NCBI RefSeq assembly: GCF_001889005.1
Contig: NZ_CP018153.1
Coordinates: forward strand, 1,398,501-1,462,500
Direction: 5' to 3'
DNA: 64,000 nt
From: Christiangramia salexigens
GTDB taxonomy: Bacteria > Bacteroidota > Bacteroidia > Flavobacteriales > Flavobacteriaceae
The position numbers were made by a program, and so were the translations under genes. Every line of letters starts with the position of its first letter. Within the stretch, counting starts at the first letter, position 1. Below, in pieces: positions 1 to 9,085 of the stretch. The notes under the pieces are model-generated. The model worked only from the letters and a program-made list of their open reading frames with translations, ran no database searches and was not told where the DNA came from.

Positions 1-2390
1 TGGATAGAGGTGAAAATATCATCTCTTACCACTTTTTCTGAAATTACGATCGCATCCTCAAAATTATAACCTTTCCAAGGCATGAAGGCAACCTTCATGT
101 TTCTACCAAGTGCAAGTTCACCTGCCTCTGTAGCATATCCCTGGCAAAGAACCTGTCCTTTTGTTACCCTGTCGCCTACTCTTACGATAGGCTTAAGGTT
201 GATACAGGATCCCTGGTTGGTTTTTCTAAATTTAATAAGATTATAAGTTTTCGAATCATCATCAAAACTTACCATACGCTCTTCGTCTGTACGGTCATAC
301 TTAATAATAATCTTATTAGCATCTACATATTCTACTTCTCCTTCACCTTCAGCATTGATCAATACTCGTGAATCTGTAGCTACTTGTCTTTCAAGACCAG
401 TTCCCACGATTGGAGAATCTGTTCTCAATAAAGGTACTGCCTGGCGCATCATGTTAGATCCCATCAGGGCACGGTTAGCATCATCATGTTCCAGAAATGG
501 AATCAATGAAGCAGAAATAGATGAGATCTGGTTTGGAGCAACATCGGTATAATGAACCTCTTTAGGATCAACTACTGGGAAGTCACCCTCCATACGTGCA
601 ATTACACGATCTGTATCTATTGTACCATCATCCTTTAATGGAATGTTAGCCTGAGCAATTTTCTTACCTTCTTCTTCCTCTGCACTTAAATAAATAGGCT
701 CTTCAGAAGAATTTACCTTCCCATCGGAAACGCTTCTATAAGGAGTTTCAATGAATCCCATTCCATTCACTTTTGCATATACAGAAAGTGAAGAAATAAG
801 ACCAATGTTTGGTCCTTCAGGTGTTTCAATAGGACAAAGTCTACCATAGTGAGTATAGTGAACATCACGAACCTCGAAACCGGCTCTTTCTCTTGAAAGT
901 CCACCTGGTCCTAATGCCGAAAGTCTACGCTTATGCGTGATCTCTGCAAGAGGGTTCGTTTGGTCCATGAACTGAGATAACTGGTTTGTACCAAAGAACG
1001 AGTTGATCACAGAAGAAAGTGTCTTCGCGTTGATCAAATCTATTGGAGTAAACACCTCGTTATCACGAACGTTCATTCTCTCACGGATAGTTCTTGCCAT
1101 ACGAGCAAGTCCTACACCGAATTGCTGAGATAATTGCTCCCCTACAGTTCTAACACGACGGTTAGACAGGTGATCAATATCATCAATCTCAGCCTTAGAG
1201 TTAATAAGCTCAATAAGATATTTTACAATGGTAATGATATCTACTTTGGTAAGCACCTGCTTATCCATTTCAACTTCAAGACCAAGTTTTTTATTCATTC
1301 TATATCTACCTACTTCACCAAGACTATAACGCTGATCTGAGAAGAAAAGCTTATCTATGATTCCACGTGCTGTTTCCTCATCTGGCGGTTCAGCATTACG
1401 AAGCTGACGGTAAATATGTTCTACTGCCTCTTTTTCAGAGTTAGTAGGATCTTTTTGTAATGTATTATGAATAATAGCATAATCACCGGTTTGATTATCC
1501 TCTTTATGAAGTAGGATAGTCTTGCTTCCGGTTTCAAGAATCTCTTCTATATGATCCTTTTCTAATTCAGTATCACGGTCAAGAACGATCTCGTTACGCT
1601 CGATAGAAACAACTTCACCAGTATCTTCATCTACGAAATCCTCATACCATGTATTAAGTACCCTGGCAGCAAGTTTACGTCCAAGATATTTTTTAAGCCC
1701 TGTCTTAGAAACCTTAACTTCTTCAGCAAGGTCAAAGATCTCAAGGATGTCCTTGTCACGTTCAAATCCAATGGCACGGAAAAGAGTAGTAACAGGTAAT
1801 TTTTTCTTACGATCGATATACGCGTACATCACGCTGTTAATATCGGTAGCAAATTCAATCCATGATCCTTTGAAAGGAATTACACGGGCTGAATATAATT
1901 TAGTTCCATTAGCATGGAAAGACTGTCCAAAGAAAACCCCCGGGGAACGGTGTAACTGAGAAACTACAACACGCTCTGCACCATTAATACAGAATGTTCC
2001 ACTAGGTGTCATATAAGGGATGGTTCCCAAATATACGTCCTGTACGATGGTTTCAAAATCTTCGTGTTCAGGGTCGGTACAATATAACTTAAGTCTAGCC
2101 TTAAGCGGTACACTGTAGGTCAGTCCGCGTTCGATACATTCCTGAATGGAATATCTCGGCGGGTCCACAAAATAATCTAAGAATTCTAGTACAAATTGAT
2201 TACGGGTGTCCGTAATGGGGAAGTTTTCGAGGAAGGTGTTGTAAAGACCTTCATTTCCCCGCTCTTCTGATTTTGTCTCTAATTGAAAGAAGTCCTGAAA
2301 AGACTTAATCTGCAGATCCAGAAAGTCCGGATAAGCAGGCTTGTTCTTAACAGAAGAGAAACTCAATCTTTCAGTTTGCTTTGCTAACAT
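1..2390 (-). CDS. rpoB: RNA polymerase beta subunit (N-terminal part, cut by window edge)
   Basis: Beta subunit of RNA polymerase, cytoplasmic core enzyme. About 796 N-terminal residues are present, from ATG at 2390 ([11 protein letters not shown]); the C-terminus lies beyond base 1. The rifampicin-resistance region is intact at about 963-1035 ([13 protein letters not shown], then [14 protein letters not shown]), with the usual Asp, His and Ser residues, so the sequence looks rifampicin-sensitive. The stretch [16 protein letters not shown] follows. It sits 132 bases downstream of rplL, with a strong hairpin between them, the classical rplJL-rpoBC arrangement. Identification is secure; only the truncation is a limit. 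Confidence 0.98.
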   Translation of the reverse strand, partial: MLAKQTERLSFSSVKNKPAYPDFLDLQIKSFQDFFQLETKSEERGNEGLYNTFLENFPITDTRNQFVLEFLDYFVDPPRYSIQECIERGLTYSVPLKARLKLYCTDPEHEDFETIVQDVYLGTIPYMTPSGTFCINGAERVVVSQLHRSPGVFFGQSFHANGTKLYSARVIPFKGSWIEFATDINSVMYAYIDRKKKLPVTTLFRAIGFERDKDILEIFDLAEEVKVSKTGLKKYLGRKLAARVLNTWYEDFVDEDTGEVVSIERNEIVLDRDTELEKDHIEEILETGSKTILLHKEDNQTGDYAIIHNTLQKDPTNSEKEAVEHIYRQLRNAEPPDEETARGIIDKLFFSDQRYSLGEVGRYRMNKKLGLEVEMDKQVLTKVDIITIVKYLIELINSKAEIDDIDHLSNRRVRTVGEQLSQQFGVGLARMARTIRERMNVRDNEVFTPIDLINAKTLSSVINSFFGTNQLSQFMDQTNPLAEITHKRRLSALGPGGLSRERAGFEVRDVHYTHYGRLCPIETPEGPNIGLISSLSVYAKVNGMGFIETPYRSVSDGKVNSSEEPIYLSAEEEEGKKIAQANIPLKDDGTIDTDRVIARMEGDFPVVDPKEVHYTDVAPNQISSISASLIPFLEHDDANRALMGSNMMRQAVPLLRTDSPIVGTGLERQVATDSRVLINAEGEGEVEYVDANKIIIKYDRTDEERMVSFDDDSKTYNLIKFRKTNQGSCINLKPIVRVGDRVTKGQVLCQGYATEAGELALGRNMKVAFMPWKGYNFEDAIVISEKVVRDDIFTSI

Positions 2391-2460
2391 CAATGGACGG
2401 GATTATAATTTATATAAATAAAACTGCGCTTTAAGAACTTAAGCTCTATATACGCAAAAT

Positions 2461-2498
2461 GGTTTAGACCTCCAGGAGTTAATCCTGAGGTCTAAACC
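2461..2498 (-). terminator. Strong hairpin between rplL and rpoB (attenuator or processing site)
   Basis: Bases 2461-2471 are an exact inverted repeat of 2488-2498 (GGTTTAGACCT), and an inner CAGGA/TCCTG stem extends it, giving about 16 pairs with one bulge and a 5-base loop. On the minus strand it is followed by only a short ATTTT run. In E. coli a partial terminator and an RNase III site lie in the same interval and set the rplL:rpoB ratio; a similar role here is inferred. Confidence 0.7.
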
Positions 2499-2522
2499 TA
2501 AATAATATTGCTTGTGTTAAGC

Positions 2523-2897
2523 TTATTTAAGCTCAACCTCAGCTCCTGCTTCTTCTAATTGCTTTTTAAGCGCTTCTGCTTCATCTTTAGCAACTCCTTC
2601 TTTTACTGGTTTTGGAGCTCCATCAACTAATTCTTTAGCATCCTTAAGACCTAGTCCTGTAAGTTCTTTTACAAGTTTAACTACAGCTAATTTAGATCCT
2701 CCTGGAGCGTTAAGAATTACGTCGAATTCAGTTTGCTCTTCAGCTTCTTCACCACCAGCGGCAGCACCACCAGCAACAGCTACTGCAGCAGCTGCAGGCT
2801 CGATACCATATTCTTCTTTTAAAATATCAGCTAACTCGTTTACTTCTTTTACGGTTAAGTTAACCAATTGTTCTGCGAAATCTTTTAAATCTGCCAT
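2523..2897 (-). CDS. rplL: 50S ribosomal protein L7/L12 (bL12)
   Basis: Ribosomal stalk protein that recruits translation GTPases to the 50S subunit. The 124 residues show the expected layout: an N-terminal dimerisation helix (to about 32), an Ala/Gly-rich hinge ([15 protein letters not shown]) and a C-terminal globular domain with [24 protein letters not shown]. Length is normal for the family. It lies 57 bases after rplJ, whose product L10 anchors L12 dimers, and upstream of rpoB across a hairpin. Confidence 0.98.
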   Translation of the reverse strand: MADLKDFAEQLVNLTVKEVNELADILKEEYGIEPAAAAVAVAGGAAAGGEEAEEQTEFDVILNAPGGSKLAVVKLVKELTGLGLKDAKELVDGAPKPVKEGVAKDEAEALKKQLEEAGAEVELK

Positions 2898-2954
2898 TTT
2901 CTATCGTTTTTAAAAAGTTCTTTAATTTATAATTGTTAAAAAGTGCGTACTATA

Positions 2955-3476
2955 CTAGTCCTCTTTTTCTGAAAGAGTTTTAAGGATACCTGCAAGTTTT
3001 CCACCACTCGATTTAAGTGCAGAAACAACATTCTTAGCAGGAGATTGAAGTAATCCAACAATATCCCCGATAACTTCTTCTTTAGACTTGATATTAACAA
3101 GTGTCTCAAGATAGTCATCACCTACATAAATAGCTTCTGCAACAAAAGCTCCTTTAAGTAGAGGTTTCTCAGATTTCTTTCTAAATTCCTTAATAACTTT
3201 CGCCGGAGCATTTCCGGTTTCCGAAAGCATGATTGAGGTATTGCCTTTTAAAACTGTTGGAAGTTCACCGAAATCCTTTTCAGCTGCCTCCATAGCCTTA
3301 GCAAGCAATGTATTTTTAACTACCGATAACTTAACATCTGCTTTAAAACAAGCTCTACGTAAGTTAGAAGTACTTCCGGCGTCAAGGCCAGATATGTCAG
3401 CCAAATAGATAGTTGGAAATCCGGCTAACTGGGCAGTTAAATCTTCTATAACTTGTGATTTTTCTTCTCTTGTCAT
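2955..3476 (-). CDS. rplJ: 50S ribosomal protein L10 (uL10)
   Basis: Base of the ribosomal stalk; binds 23S rRNA with L11 and carries L12 dimers through its C-terminal helix. At 173 residues it has family length, starting MTREEKSQVIEDL and containing the conserved region FKADVKLSVVKNTLLAKA. It starts 9 bases after rplA ends, so the two are probably one transcript. Because the gap is so short, any L10 autoregulatory leader would have to lie inside rplA or further upstream. Confidence 0.98.
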   Translation of the reverse strand: MTREEKSQVIEDLTAQLAGFPTIYLADISGLDAGSTSNLRRACFKADVKLSVVKNTLLAKAMEAAEKDFGELPTVLKGNTSIMLSETGNAPAKVIKEFRKKSEKPLLKGAFVAEAIYVGDDYLETLVNIKSKEEVIGDIVGLLQSPAKNVVSALKSSGGKLAGILKTLSEKED

Positions 3477-3485
3477 AATCTTAAA

Positions 3486-4184
3486 TTATTGCTCAGTAAA
3501 CCTTTTAGTATCTATTGCTACACTCGGGCTCATGGTAGTTGACATATAAATACTCTTAATGTAAACTCCTTTCGCTGCCTGAGGCTTCAATTTTACCAGC
3601 GTAGTTAATAATTCTCTTGCGTTACCAGCGATCTTGTCTGCTTCGAAAGAGGCTTTACCAATTCCTGCATGTACAATCCCGGTCTTATCTACCTTGAAGT
3701 CAATCTTACCAGCCTTAACATCAGAAACCGCTTTAGCGATATCCATTGTTACAGTTCCGGTCTTAGGGTTAGGCATTAAACCTCTTGGTCCAAGAACACG
3801 TCCTAGTGGTCCAAGTTTACCCATAACGCTAGGCATAGTGATGATCACATCAACATCTGTCCAACCGCCTTTAATTTTTTCAAGATATTCATCTAATCCA
3901 ACGTAATCAGCACCAGCTTCTTTAGCTTCTTCTTCCTTATCTGGAGTTACTAAAGCCAAAACTTTAACGTCTTTACCTGTACCATGTGGAAGGGTTACAA
4001 CACCTCTTACCATTTGGTTAGCTTTTCTTGGATCTACGTTCAAACGAACTGCTAAGTCCACAGAAGAGTCAAAGTTCTCGTTGGAAACTTCTTTTATCAA
4101 AGCTGAAGCTTCAGCAACCGAATAGGTTTTACCGTTCTCGATCTTAGACTGAGCTTCCTTTTGCTTTTTAGTTAATTTTGCCAT
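3486..4184 (-). CDS. rplA: 50S ribosomal protein L1 (uL1)
   Basis: Forms the mobile L1 stalk near the E site and in many bacteria represses its own operon. The 232 residues contain the L1 signature region around [21 protein letters not shown] and the terminal segment [21 protein letters not shown]. It lies 19 bases downstream of rplK, the usual rplK-rplA pair. Confidence 0.98.
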   Translation of the reverse strand: MAKLTKKQKEAQSKIENGKTYSVAEASALIKEVSNENFDSSVDLAVRLNVDPRKANQMVRGVVTLPHGTGKDVKVLALVTPDKEEEAKEAGADYVGLDEYLEKIKGGWTDVDVIITMPSVMGKLGPLGRVLGPRGLMPNPKTGTVTMDIAKAVSDVKAGKIDFKVDKTGIVHAGIGKASFEADKIAGNARELLTTLVKLKPQAAKGVYIKSIYMSTTMSPSVAIDTKRFTEQ

Positions 4185-4203
4185 TTTCTAATTTCTTTTT
4201 GGA

Positions 4204-4641
4204 TTAAAACGGTGCATCACCTTTTACAGTTATTCCCATCGAACGAGCCGTTCCAGCAACCATCTTCATTGCAGACTCTACTGTGAATGCATTAAGATCC
4301 TGCATTTTGTCTTCTGCAATCGCTTTAATCTGATCCCAAGAAACACTTGCTATTTTTTTTCTGTTCGGTTCACCAGAACCTTTTTTAGCCTTCGCTGCTT
4401 CCATCAATTGTACTGCTGCAGGTGGAGTCTTGATTACAAAATCAAAAGACTTATCTGAATATACAGTAATTGCAACTGGCAGTACTTTACCTTGCTTATC
4501 CTGAGTTCTACCATTGAATTGCTTACAGAATTCCATGATATTTACTCCGGCAGCACCCAAAGCAGGTCCAACTGGTGGTGATGGGTTAGCAGCACCTCCG
4601 CGAACTTGTAGTTTTACAACTTTACTTACTTCTTTTGCCAT
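4204..4641 (-). CDS. rplK: 50S ribosomal protein L11 (uL11)
   Basis: Binds the GTPase-associated centre of 23S rRNA. The 145-residue product carries the N-terminal proline-rich stretch [15 protein letters not shown], part of the thiopeptide-binding site, and the C-terminal rRNA-binding domain ending [17 protein letters not shown]. Separated by 73 bases from nusG. Confidence 0.98.
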   Translation of the reverse strand: MAKEVSKVVKLQVRGGAANPSPPVGPALGAAGVNIMEFCKQFNGRTQDKQGKVLPVAITVYSDKSFDFVIKTPPAAVQLMEAAKAKKGSGEPNRKKIASVSWDQIKAIAEDKMQDLNAFTVESAMKMVAGTARSMGITVKGDAPF

Positions 4642-4714
4642 TTTTCAAATTTTTAAATGATAGTTTATTGAGTGGAAGCTTAAAAAACCATCAAAAAATA
4701 TGTAACAGTTATTT

Positions 4715-5269
4715 TTATACTTTTTCTACCTGCATATAGCTTAGTTCCAACGGAGTCTTTCTTCCGAAAATCTTCACCATCACTTCAAGCTTACGCTTCT
4801 CTTCATTAATCTTTTCTACAGTACCATTGAAACCGTTGAATGGTCCGTCAATTACTTTAATAGTCTCACCAATGGTAAACGGAATAGCAACATTGTCTGC
4901 TTTCACTGAAAGCTCATCTACTTTTCCTAACATTCTGTTCACTTCAGATTTTCTAAGCGGCACAGGATCTCCTCCCTTTGTCTCACCTAAAAATCCAATA
5001 ACTCCATTAATACCCTTAATGATGTGAGGAATCTCCCCACCTATATTAGCCTGAATCATTACATAACCCGGAAAATAAACACGTTCTTTGTTTACTTTCT
5101 TTCCGTTACGAATCTGAATAACTTTCTCGGTAGGAACCAAAACCTGGTCTACAAAATCTTCAAGACCTAAATGAGCAATTTCTTTCTCTATATAGTCCTT
5201 AACTTTATTTTCTTGTCCGCTAACGGCACGAACCACATACCATTTTTTATCCTTTGTCTCTGCTGCCAT
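4715..5269 (-). CDS. nusG: Transcription termination/antitermination protein NusG
   Basis: Binds RNA polymerase and links it to Rho or to ribosomal protein S10. The 184 residues give an NGN domain (KKWYVVRAVSGQENKVKDYIEKEI, then VYFPGYVMIQA) and a C-terminal KOW domain (about 130-165: IKVIDGPFNGFNGTVEKINEEKRKLEVMV, given here in two parts of the same fold). It lies 12 bases after secE, the usual pairing. Confidence 0.97.
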   Translation of the reverse strand: MAAETKDKKWYVVRAVSGQENKVKDYIEKEIAHLGLEDFVDQVLVPTEKVIQIRNGKKVNKERVYFPGYVMIQANIGGEIPHIIKGINGVIGFLGETKGGDPVPLRKSEVNRMLGKVDELSVKADNVAIPFTIGETIKVIDGPFNGFNGTVEKINEEKRKLEVMVKIFGRKTPLELSYMQVEKV

Positions 5270-5281
5270 CGCTTTATTTTT

Positions 5282-5479
5282 TTATGATTTAACCCATTCA
5301 AAGTATTGCTCTATCGCTCCACTAAAAAGCGTATCAATACCCCAAATTGCTAATGAAAAAATAATCGAGAATACAGCTACAAGTACGGTAAGCTTTTGAG
5401 CTTCAGTCCAACTTGTCCAGGTAACGTGGTTTCTTAACTCGTTATAAGATTCTGATATGTAATTAACAATTCCTGCCAT
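5282..5479 (-). CDS. secE: Preprotein translocase subunit SecE
   Basis: Small single-span subunit of the SecYEG channel. I take ATG at 5479 (MAGIVNYISESYNEL), giving 65 residues; the open frame continues upstream but runs into tRNA-Trp. An amphipathic segment (NELRNHVTWTSWTEAQK) precedes one hydrophobic helix (LTVLVAVFSIIFSLAIWGI), the normal layout of short SecE proteins. It lies between tRNA-Trp and nusG. Confidence 0.95.
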   Translation of the reverse strand: MAGIVNYISESYNELRNHVTWTSWTEAQKLTVLVAVFSIIFSLAIWGIDTLFSGAIEQYFEWVKS

Positions 5480-5497
5480 TTCTTGTAATAATATTTG

Positions 5498-5570
5498 CAC
5501 GGGTTGAGAGGCTCGAACTCCCGACACCTGGTTTTGGAGACCAGTGCTCTACCAACTGAGCTAAACCCGT
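5498..5570 (-). tRNA. tRNA-Trp (CCA)
   Basis: A full cloverleaf can be drawn on the minus strand: acceptor ACGGGTT (5570-5564) pairs with AACCCGT (5505-5499), D-loop TAGCTCAGTTGGTAGAGC, anticodon loop CTCCAAA with anticodon CCA, and T-arm GTTCGAG. 73 bases; the 3' CCA is not encoded. Confidence 0.96.
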
Positions 5571-5581
5571 AAATATAAGTG

Positions 5582-5612
5582 AAGGTACCCCGCGTGTTGC
5601 ACGGGATACCTT
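5582..5612 (-). other. Hairpin between tuf and tRNA-Trp
   Basis: AAGGTACCCCG at 5582-5592 pairs with CGGGATACCTT at 5602-5612 (one G-U pair in the minus-strand RNA), a stem of 11 pairs with a 9-base loop. No U-run follows on the minus strand, so it reads more like an RNA processing or stability element than a terminator; on the plus strand it is followed by TTT. Confidence 0.55.
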
Positions 5613-5630
5613 TTTATATGAATTCTATAA

Positions 5631-6818
5631 TTAGTCTAGAATCTCAGTTACCTGTCCAGCACCTACAGTTCTACCACCTTCACGGATAGCGAAACGTAGT
5701 CCAACATTCATTGCGATAGGCTGGATAAGCTCTACAGTAATAGTAAGGTTATCACCTGGCATTACCATTTCTACACCATCAGGAAGGTTAATAGTTCCTG
5801 TTACATCAGTTGTACGTACGTAGAACTGAGGACGGTAGTTATTATGGAATGGAGTGTGACGTCCACCTTCTTCTTTCTTAAGGATATAAACCTCTGCTTT
5901 GAATTTAGCGTGAGGAGTTACAGATCCTGGTTTAGTGATTACCATACCTCTAGAGATCTGAGTTTTCTCAATACCTCTTAGAAGGATACCAACGTTATCG
6001 CCAGCTTCACCTCTATCAAGGATCTTACGGAACATCTCAACTCCAGTAATAGTAGAAGTTAGTTTTCCAGCACCCATACCAATGATCTCTACAGGATCTC
6101 CAGTGTTAGCAACACCAGTTTCGATACGTCCAGTTGCAACAGTACCACGACCAGTAATAGAGAATACATCTTCGATAGGCATCAAGAATGGCTTATCTAC
6201 ATCACGCTGTGGCAATTCGATCCAGCTATCTACAGCTTCCATAAGCTCAAGAACTGTCTTAGACCATTTTTCATCACCTTCTAAAGCTCCAAGTGCAGAA
6301 CCTGAAATTACAGGACCATTATCACCATCATATTCGTAGAAAGAAAGAAGATCTCTTACTTCCATTTCAACTAGCTCAAGAAGCTCCTCATCATCAACAA
6401 GGTCAACTTTGTTTAAGAATACAACGATTCTTGGAATACCAACCTGACGTCCAAGAAGGATGTGCTCACGAGTTTGAGGCATAGGACCATCGGTAGCAGC
6501 CACAACAAGGATAGCACCGTCCATCTGAGCAGCACCAGTTACCATGTTCTTAACGTAATCGGCGTGACCAGGACAGTCAACGTGTGCATAGTGACGCTTC
6601 TCTGTAGAATACTCAACGTGAGAAGAGTTAATTGTAATACCTCTATCTTTCTCTTCAGGAGCATTGTCAATTTGATCAAAAGCTCTAGCTTCAGAATATC
6701 CAGCGTCAGCCATTACCTTAGTAATTGCTGCTGTTAAAGTAGTTTTTCCGTGATCTACGTGTCCAATTGTACCAATATTCAGGTGCGGTTTGGAACGATC
6801 ATAAGTTTCCTTTGCCAT
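5631..6818 (-). CDS. tuf: Elongation factor Tu
   Basis: GTPase that carries aminoacyl-tRNA to the ribosomal A site. The 395 residues have all G motifs: GHVDHGKTT (P-loop), RGITIN (switch I), DCPGHADY (G3), NKVD (G4) and SGSALG (G5), followed by domains 2 and 3 ending [14 protein letters not shown]. Flanked by tRNA-Trp downstream and tRNA-Thr(GGT) upstream, the conserved tRNA-tuf arrangement. A box TAGTTTTG at 6874-6867, just after the upstream tRNA, could give it an extra promoter. Confidence 0.99.
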   Translation of the reverse strand: MAKETYDRSKPHLNIGTIGHVDHGKTTLTAAITKVMADAGYSEARAFDQIDNAPEEKDRGITINSSHVEYSTEKRHYAHVDCPGHADYVKNMVTGAAQMDGAILVVAATDGPMPQTREHILLGRQVGIPRIVVFLNKVDLVDDEELLELVEMEVRDLLSFYEYDGDNGPVISGSALGALEGDEKWSKTVLELMEAVDSWIELPQRDVDKPFLMPIEDVFSITGRGTVATGRIETGVANTGDPVEIIGMGAGKLTSTITGVEMFRKILDRGEAGDNVGILLRGIEKTQISRGMVITKPGSVTPHAKFKAEVYILKKEEGGRHTPFHNNYRPQFYVRTTDVTGTINLPDGVEMVMPGDNLTITVELIQPIAMNVGLRFAIREGGRTVGAGQVTEILD

Positions 6819-6875
6819 AATTAATACTTATTTAATCTTAGTTATATATTAGTGTTCAATTTTATACAAAACTAG

Positions 6876-6947
6876 AGCCAACGACGGGAATTGAACCCGT
6901 GACCTCTTCCTTACCAAGGAAACGCTCTACCCCTGAGCTACGTCGGC
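6876..6947 (-). tRNA. tRNA-Thr (GGT)
   Basis: Minus-strand cloverleaf: acceptor GCCGACG (6947-6941) with CGTTGGC (6883-6877, one G-U pair), anticodon loop TTGGTAA with anticodon GGT, T-arm GTTCAAT. 72 bases, no encoded CCA. Lies 57 bases upstream of tuf. Confidence 0.95.
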
Positions 6948-7146
6948 CAGACAATTGACTGTTTTTTAAACAGCAATAACCATAAACCTGATTGCGGTTT
7001 ATGGAAATGATCAGGATTGAGGTAACCTTGACGATGAAACTCATAACGAGTAATCTAATGATTAAAGTCAAAACTCAACAGGCATGAAAACCTTTAAATT
7101 TTGACAATTCACCGACCAGGAGGAGTCCTGATTCAATTTATGTTAG

Positions 7147-7219
7147 AGCGGGAGACCGGGTTCGAACCGGCGACATTCAGCTTGGAAGGCTGACGCTCTA
7201 CCAACTGAGCTACTCCCGC
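7147..7219 (-). tRNA. tRNA-Gly (TCC)
   Basis: Minus-strand cloverleaf: acceptor GCGGGAG (7219-7213) with CTCCCGC (7154-7148), anticodon stem TCAGC/GCTGA around loop CTTCCAA, anticodon TCC, T-arm GTTCGAA. 73 bases. The 199 bases between it and tRNA-Thr(GGT) show no supportable gene. Confidence 0.96.
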
Positions 7220-7322
7220 ATTACCATTTTTTGATCTTCATCATTACAAACAACCTTCTGGTCATTCTATCCGGATGGCTCCAGATATCTATTTCAATAA
7301 AACCAGTTTATTAAAATCTTAG

Positions 7323-7405
7323 TGGGGAGAGCAGGATTCGAACCTGCGAAGTCGAAAGACAACAGATTTACAGTCTGTCCTCGTTGGCCGCTTGAGTATC
7401 TCCCC
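7323..7405 (-). tRNA. tRNA-Tyr (GTA)
   Basis: Minus-strand class II tRNA: acceptor GGGGAGA (7405-7399) with TCTCCCC (7330-7324), anticodon GTA in CAGACTGTAAATCTG, long variable arm TTGTCTTTCGACTTC, T-arm GTTCGAA. 83 bases. Confidence 0.96.
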
Positions 7406-7606
7406 AATTTTACCACTATTTCATAGAACCGTAGCTAACTTAGCTAAGCTTCCTGATGGCTTGAAAACGGCTGCAAATTAAAGTAAATTTCAGCCACCAT
7501 CCAAAGCATTTTTTTAAATTTCTTTTAAAAAATTTTCAAAGTCTTAAACTACAGTTATTTAAGTTTGAAAAAGTTTTTAGAAACTTAGTATTCTCAATAT
7601 TTCAAG

Positions 7607-7680
7607 AGCCGATGGAGGGACTCGAACCCACGACCTGCTGATTACAAATCAGCTGCTCTAGCCAGCTGAGCTACATCGGC
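7607..7680 (-). tRNA. tRNA-Thr (TGT)
   Basis: Minus-strand cloverleaf: acceptor GCCGATG (7680-7674) with CATCGGC (7614-7608), anticodon stem GCTGA/TCAGC around loop TTTGTAA, anticodon TGT, T-arm GTTCGAG. 74 bases. The roughly 200 bases between it and tRNA-Tyr (7406-7606) are AT-rich, and I see no gene in them. Confidence 0.96.
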
Positions 7681-7702
7681 ATTTATGCTACCTTTTCAGC
7701 AT

Positions 7703-7729
7703 AAAAAAGTCCGCTATTTCTAACGGACT
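7703..7729 (-). terminator. Intrinsic terminator after hpf
   Basis: On the minus strand AGTCCG (7729-7724) pairs with CGGACT (7713-7708), followed by a T run (7707-7703). It would end the xerC-hpf transcript before tRNA-Thr(TGT). A second small inverted repeat (TTATGCT/AGCATAA, 7682-7704) lies right beside it. Confidence 0.7.
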
Positions 7730-7782
7730 GCAAATGTATATAAATTATTCCTTTATCAAAAAATAATTTGGAAAAAAATCAC

Positions 7783-8085
7783 TTAAGCATGCGCACTTAA
7801 TTTTTCTTTTCTCTTTATCAATTGTCTTTGAAGTGAGTTAACACATTCATCCACACATTCTTCGAACTTTTTACACGTCTTTTTCACTATTAAGTCCCCA
7901 CCAGGAACGCTAAGTAAAATTTCGGTGATTTTATTTTCTTTTCCACTGGTATTCTCAACTTTTAGGAATACATCGGCATAAATTATCTTATCAAAATAGT
8001 TTTCTAGCTTATCTAATTTTTTTTGGGTAAAATCAATCAGTTTTTGGTCGGCATTGAAATTTACGGATTGCACGTTCACTTTCAT
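7783..8085 (-). CDS. hpf: Short-form ribosome hibernation promoting factor (HPF/RaiA family)
   Basis: Binds the 30S subunit in the mRNA/tRNA channel and stabilises inactive ribosomes during slow growth. The 100-residue product (MKVNVQSVNFNADQKLIDF; central KITEILLSVPGGDLIVKKTCKKFEECVDECV) has only the S30AE domain and lacks the C-terminal dimerisation domain of long HPF. It lies 32 bases after xerC and just upstream of a terminator, so it is probably co-transcribed with xerC. Confidence 0.9.
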   Translation of the reverse strand: MKVNVQSVNFNADQKLIDFTQKKLDKLENYFDKIIYADVFLKVENTSGKENKITEILLSVPGGDLIVKKTCKKFEECVDECVNSLQRQLIKRKEKLSAHA

Positions 8086-8117
8086 ATCAGAAAAATTTAA
8101 TTAAACAAAAGATTGAA

Positions 8118-9008
8118 TTAGTCTTTATTGTTCCGGGGATGGGCATTCTTATGTATTTTGCTCAATTCGGAAATATTGTTGTGGGTATACACCTGAGTTG
8201 CTGCCAGGCTGGAATGACCCAATAATTCTTTTACTGCATTTAAATTTGCTCCCTGGTTCAACAAATGTGTGGCAAATGAGTGGCGTAAAATATGAGGACT
8301 CTTTTTTAGTTTGCCGGACACCCTACTAAAATAATTATTTATAATTCTATACACAAAACTTTCATACACTTTATCGCCTTTAGGAGTAAGAAACAAATAC
8401 CCGTCAGCATAAGGCATATCTTGCGCCTCCCTTAAATTTAAATATTTCTTTGCAGTACGAGTGACCGAACCCACCAATGGAATATACCTTTCCTTATTTC
8501 TCTTACCCAATACTTTAAGATTGCAAGAACTCAAATCCAGATCTTCTATTTTGATATTGATCAACTCAGCCCGTCTTATTCCTGTAGAATAAAAAAGCTC
8601 CACAATGAATTTATCACGTAAACCTTCGAATGTAGAATCATCCATATCCTCCAAAACATTTACTACTTCATCCTGAGAAAACGGAATCTGGATCTTCTTC
8701 GCTGTTTTTAATGCCTTATGCTTCGCAAGAGGCGAATATTCAATATCACCGATCTTTAACAGAAATCTGTAATATGCCTTTAAAGAGGATAGTTTGCGGT
8801 TAATGCTCCTGTTGTTAATCCCGGCTTCAGAGAGCTGAACGATCCAACTGCGTACCTGAGAATAATTCACACTTAGCAGGTCTTCCTGGCCAAAAGAATC
8901 ATAAATGAATTTTTTAAAGGCATTTAGATCCGCAGAATATGCAGTGATAGTATGAGAAGAGTACTTTTTTTCTAATTGTAAATAATCCAAAAAGGCAGAA
9001 AAGGGCAT
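8118..9008 (-). CDS. xerC: Tyrosine recombinase of the XerC/XerD family
   Basis: Site-specific recombinase, probably for chromosome dimer resolution at dif. 296 residues from ATG at 9008. A longer frame begins with TTG at 9029, but that codon lies in a promoter-like box, so the later ATG is preferred. An N-terminal SAM-like DNA-binding domain (about 1-85) precedes the catalytic domain with R145 (TGIRRAE), H239/R242 (HILRHSFATHLL), H265 (GHSS) and the nucleophile Y274 (QVYTH). The position beside hpf and tRNA genes is the usual flavobacterial one, favouring a housekeeping enzyme over a mobile-element integrase. Confidence 0.88.
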   Translation of the reverse strand: MPFSAFLDYLQLEKKYSSHTITAYSADLNAFKKFIYDSFGQEDLLSVNYSQVRSWIVQLSEAGINNRSINRKLSSLKAYYRFLLKIGDIEYSPLAKHKALKTAKKIQIPFSQDEVVNVLEDMDDSTFEGLRDKFIVELFYSTGIRRAELINIKIEDLDLSSCNLKVLGKRNKERYIPLVGSVTRTAKKYLNLREAQDMPYADGYLFLTPKGDKVYESFVYRIINNYFSRVSGKLKKSPHILRHSFATHLLNQGANLNAVKELLGHSSLAATQVYTHNNISELSKIHKNAHPRNNKD

Positions 9009-9011
9009 AAA

Positions 9012-9060
9012 AAAACTGTTGATACTCAAAGTTACTAAACTTTAGCACACCAACAGTTTT
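9012..9060 (-). promoter_or_regulatory. Nested palindrome: amylase terminator overlapping xerC promoter
   Basis: AAAACTGTTG (9012-9021) is an exact inverted repeat of CAACAGTTTT (9051-9060), and inside it AAAGTT/AACTTT (9028-9033 and 9038-9043) forms a second stem. On the minus strand the outer arm is followed by a T run, terminator-like for the amylase ending at 9086. The same bases contain TAACTTTG (9034-9027), a perfect TAnnTTTG -7 box, with TTG 16 bases upstream (9053-9051); the start codon of xerC is only 18 bases past the box. Confidence 0.55.
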
Positions 9061-9085
9061 AATAATCCCAGAGAATAGTCAGCTT

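Noticed and set aside
5480..5527. N-terminal extension of secE by 16 codons
   Set aside because: These codons overlap the tRNA-Trp gene and the resulting peptide has no match to SecE; the ATG at 5479 gives the normal protein.
6862..7071. Open frame on the minus strand across tRNA-Thr(GGT)
   Set aside because: It runs through a tRNA gene, has no recognisable protein features and lies in a tRNA cluster.
8118..9008. Tyrosine recombinase as the integrase of a mobile element next to tRNA genes
   Set aside because: No attachment-site repeats, no cargo genes and the same conserved order with hpf speak for housekeeping XerC.
9009..9029. Earlier TTG start for xerC giving seven more residues
   Set aside because: The codon overlaps the TAACTTTG promoter box and the extra residues are not part of the recombinase fold.
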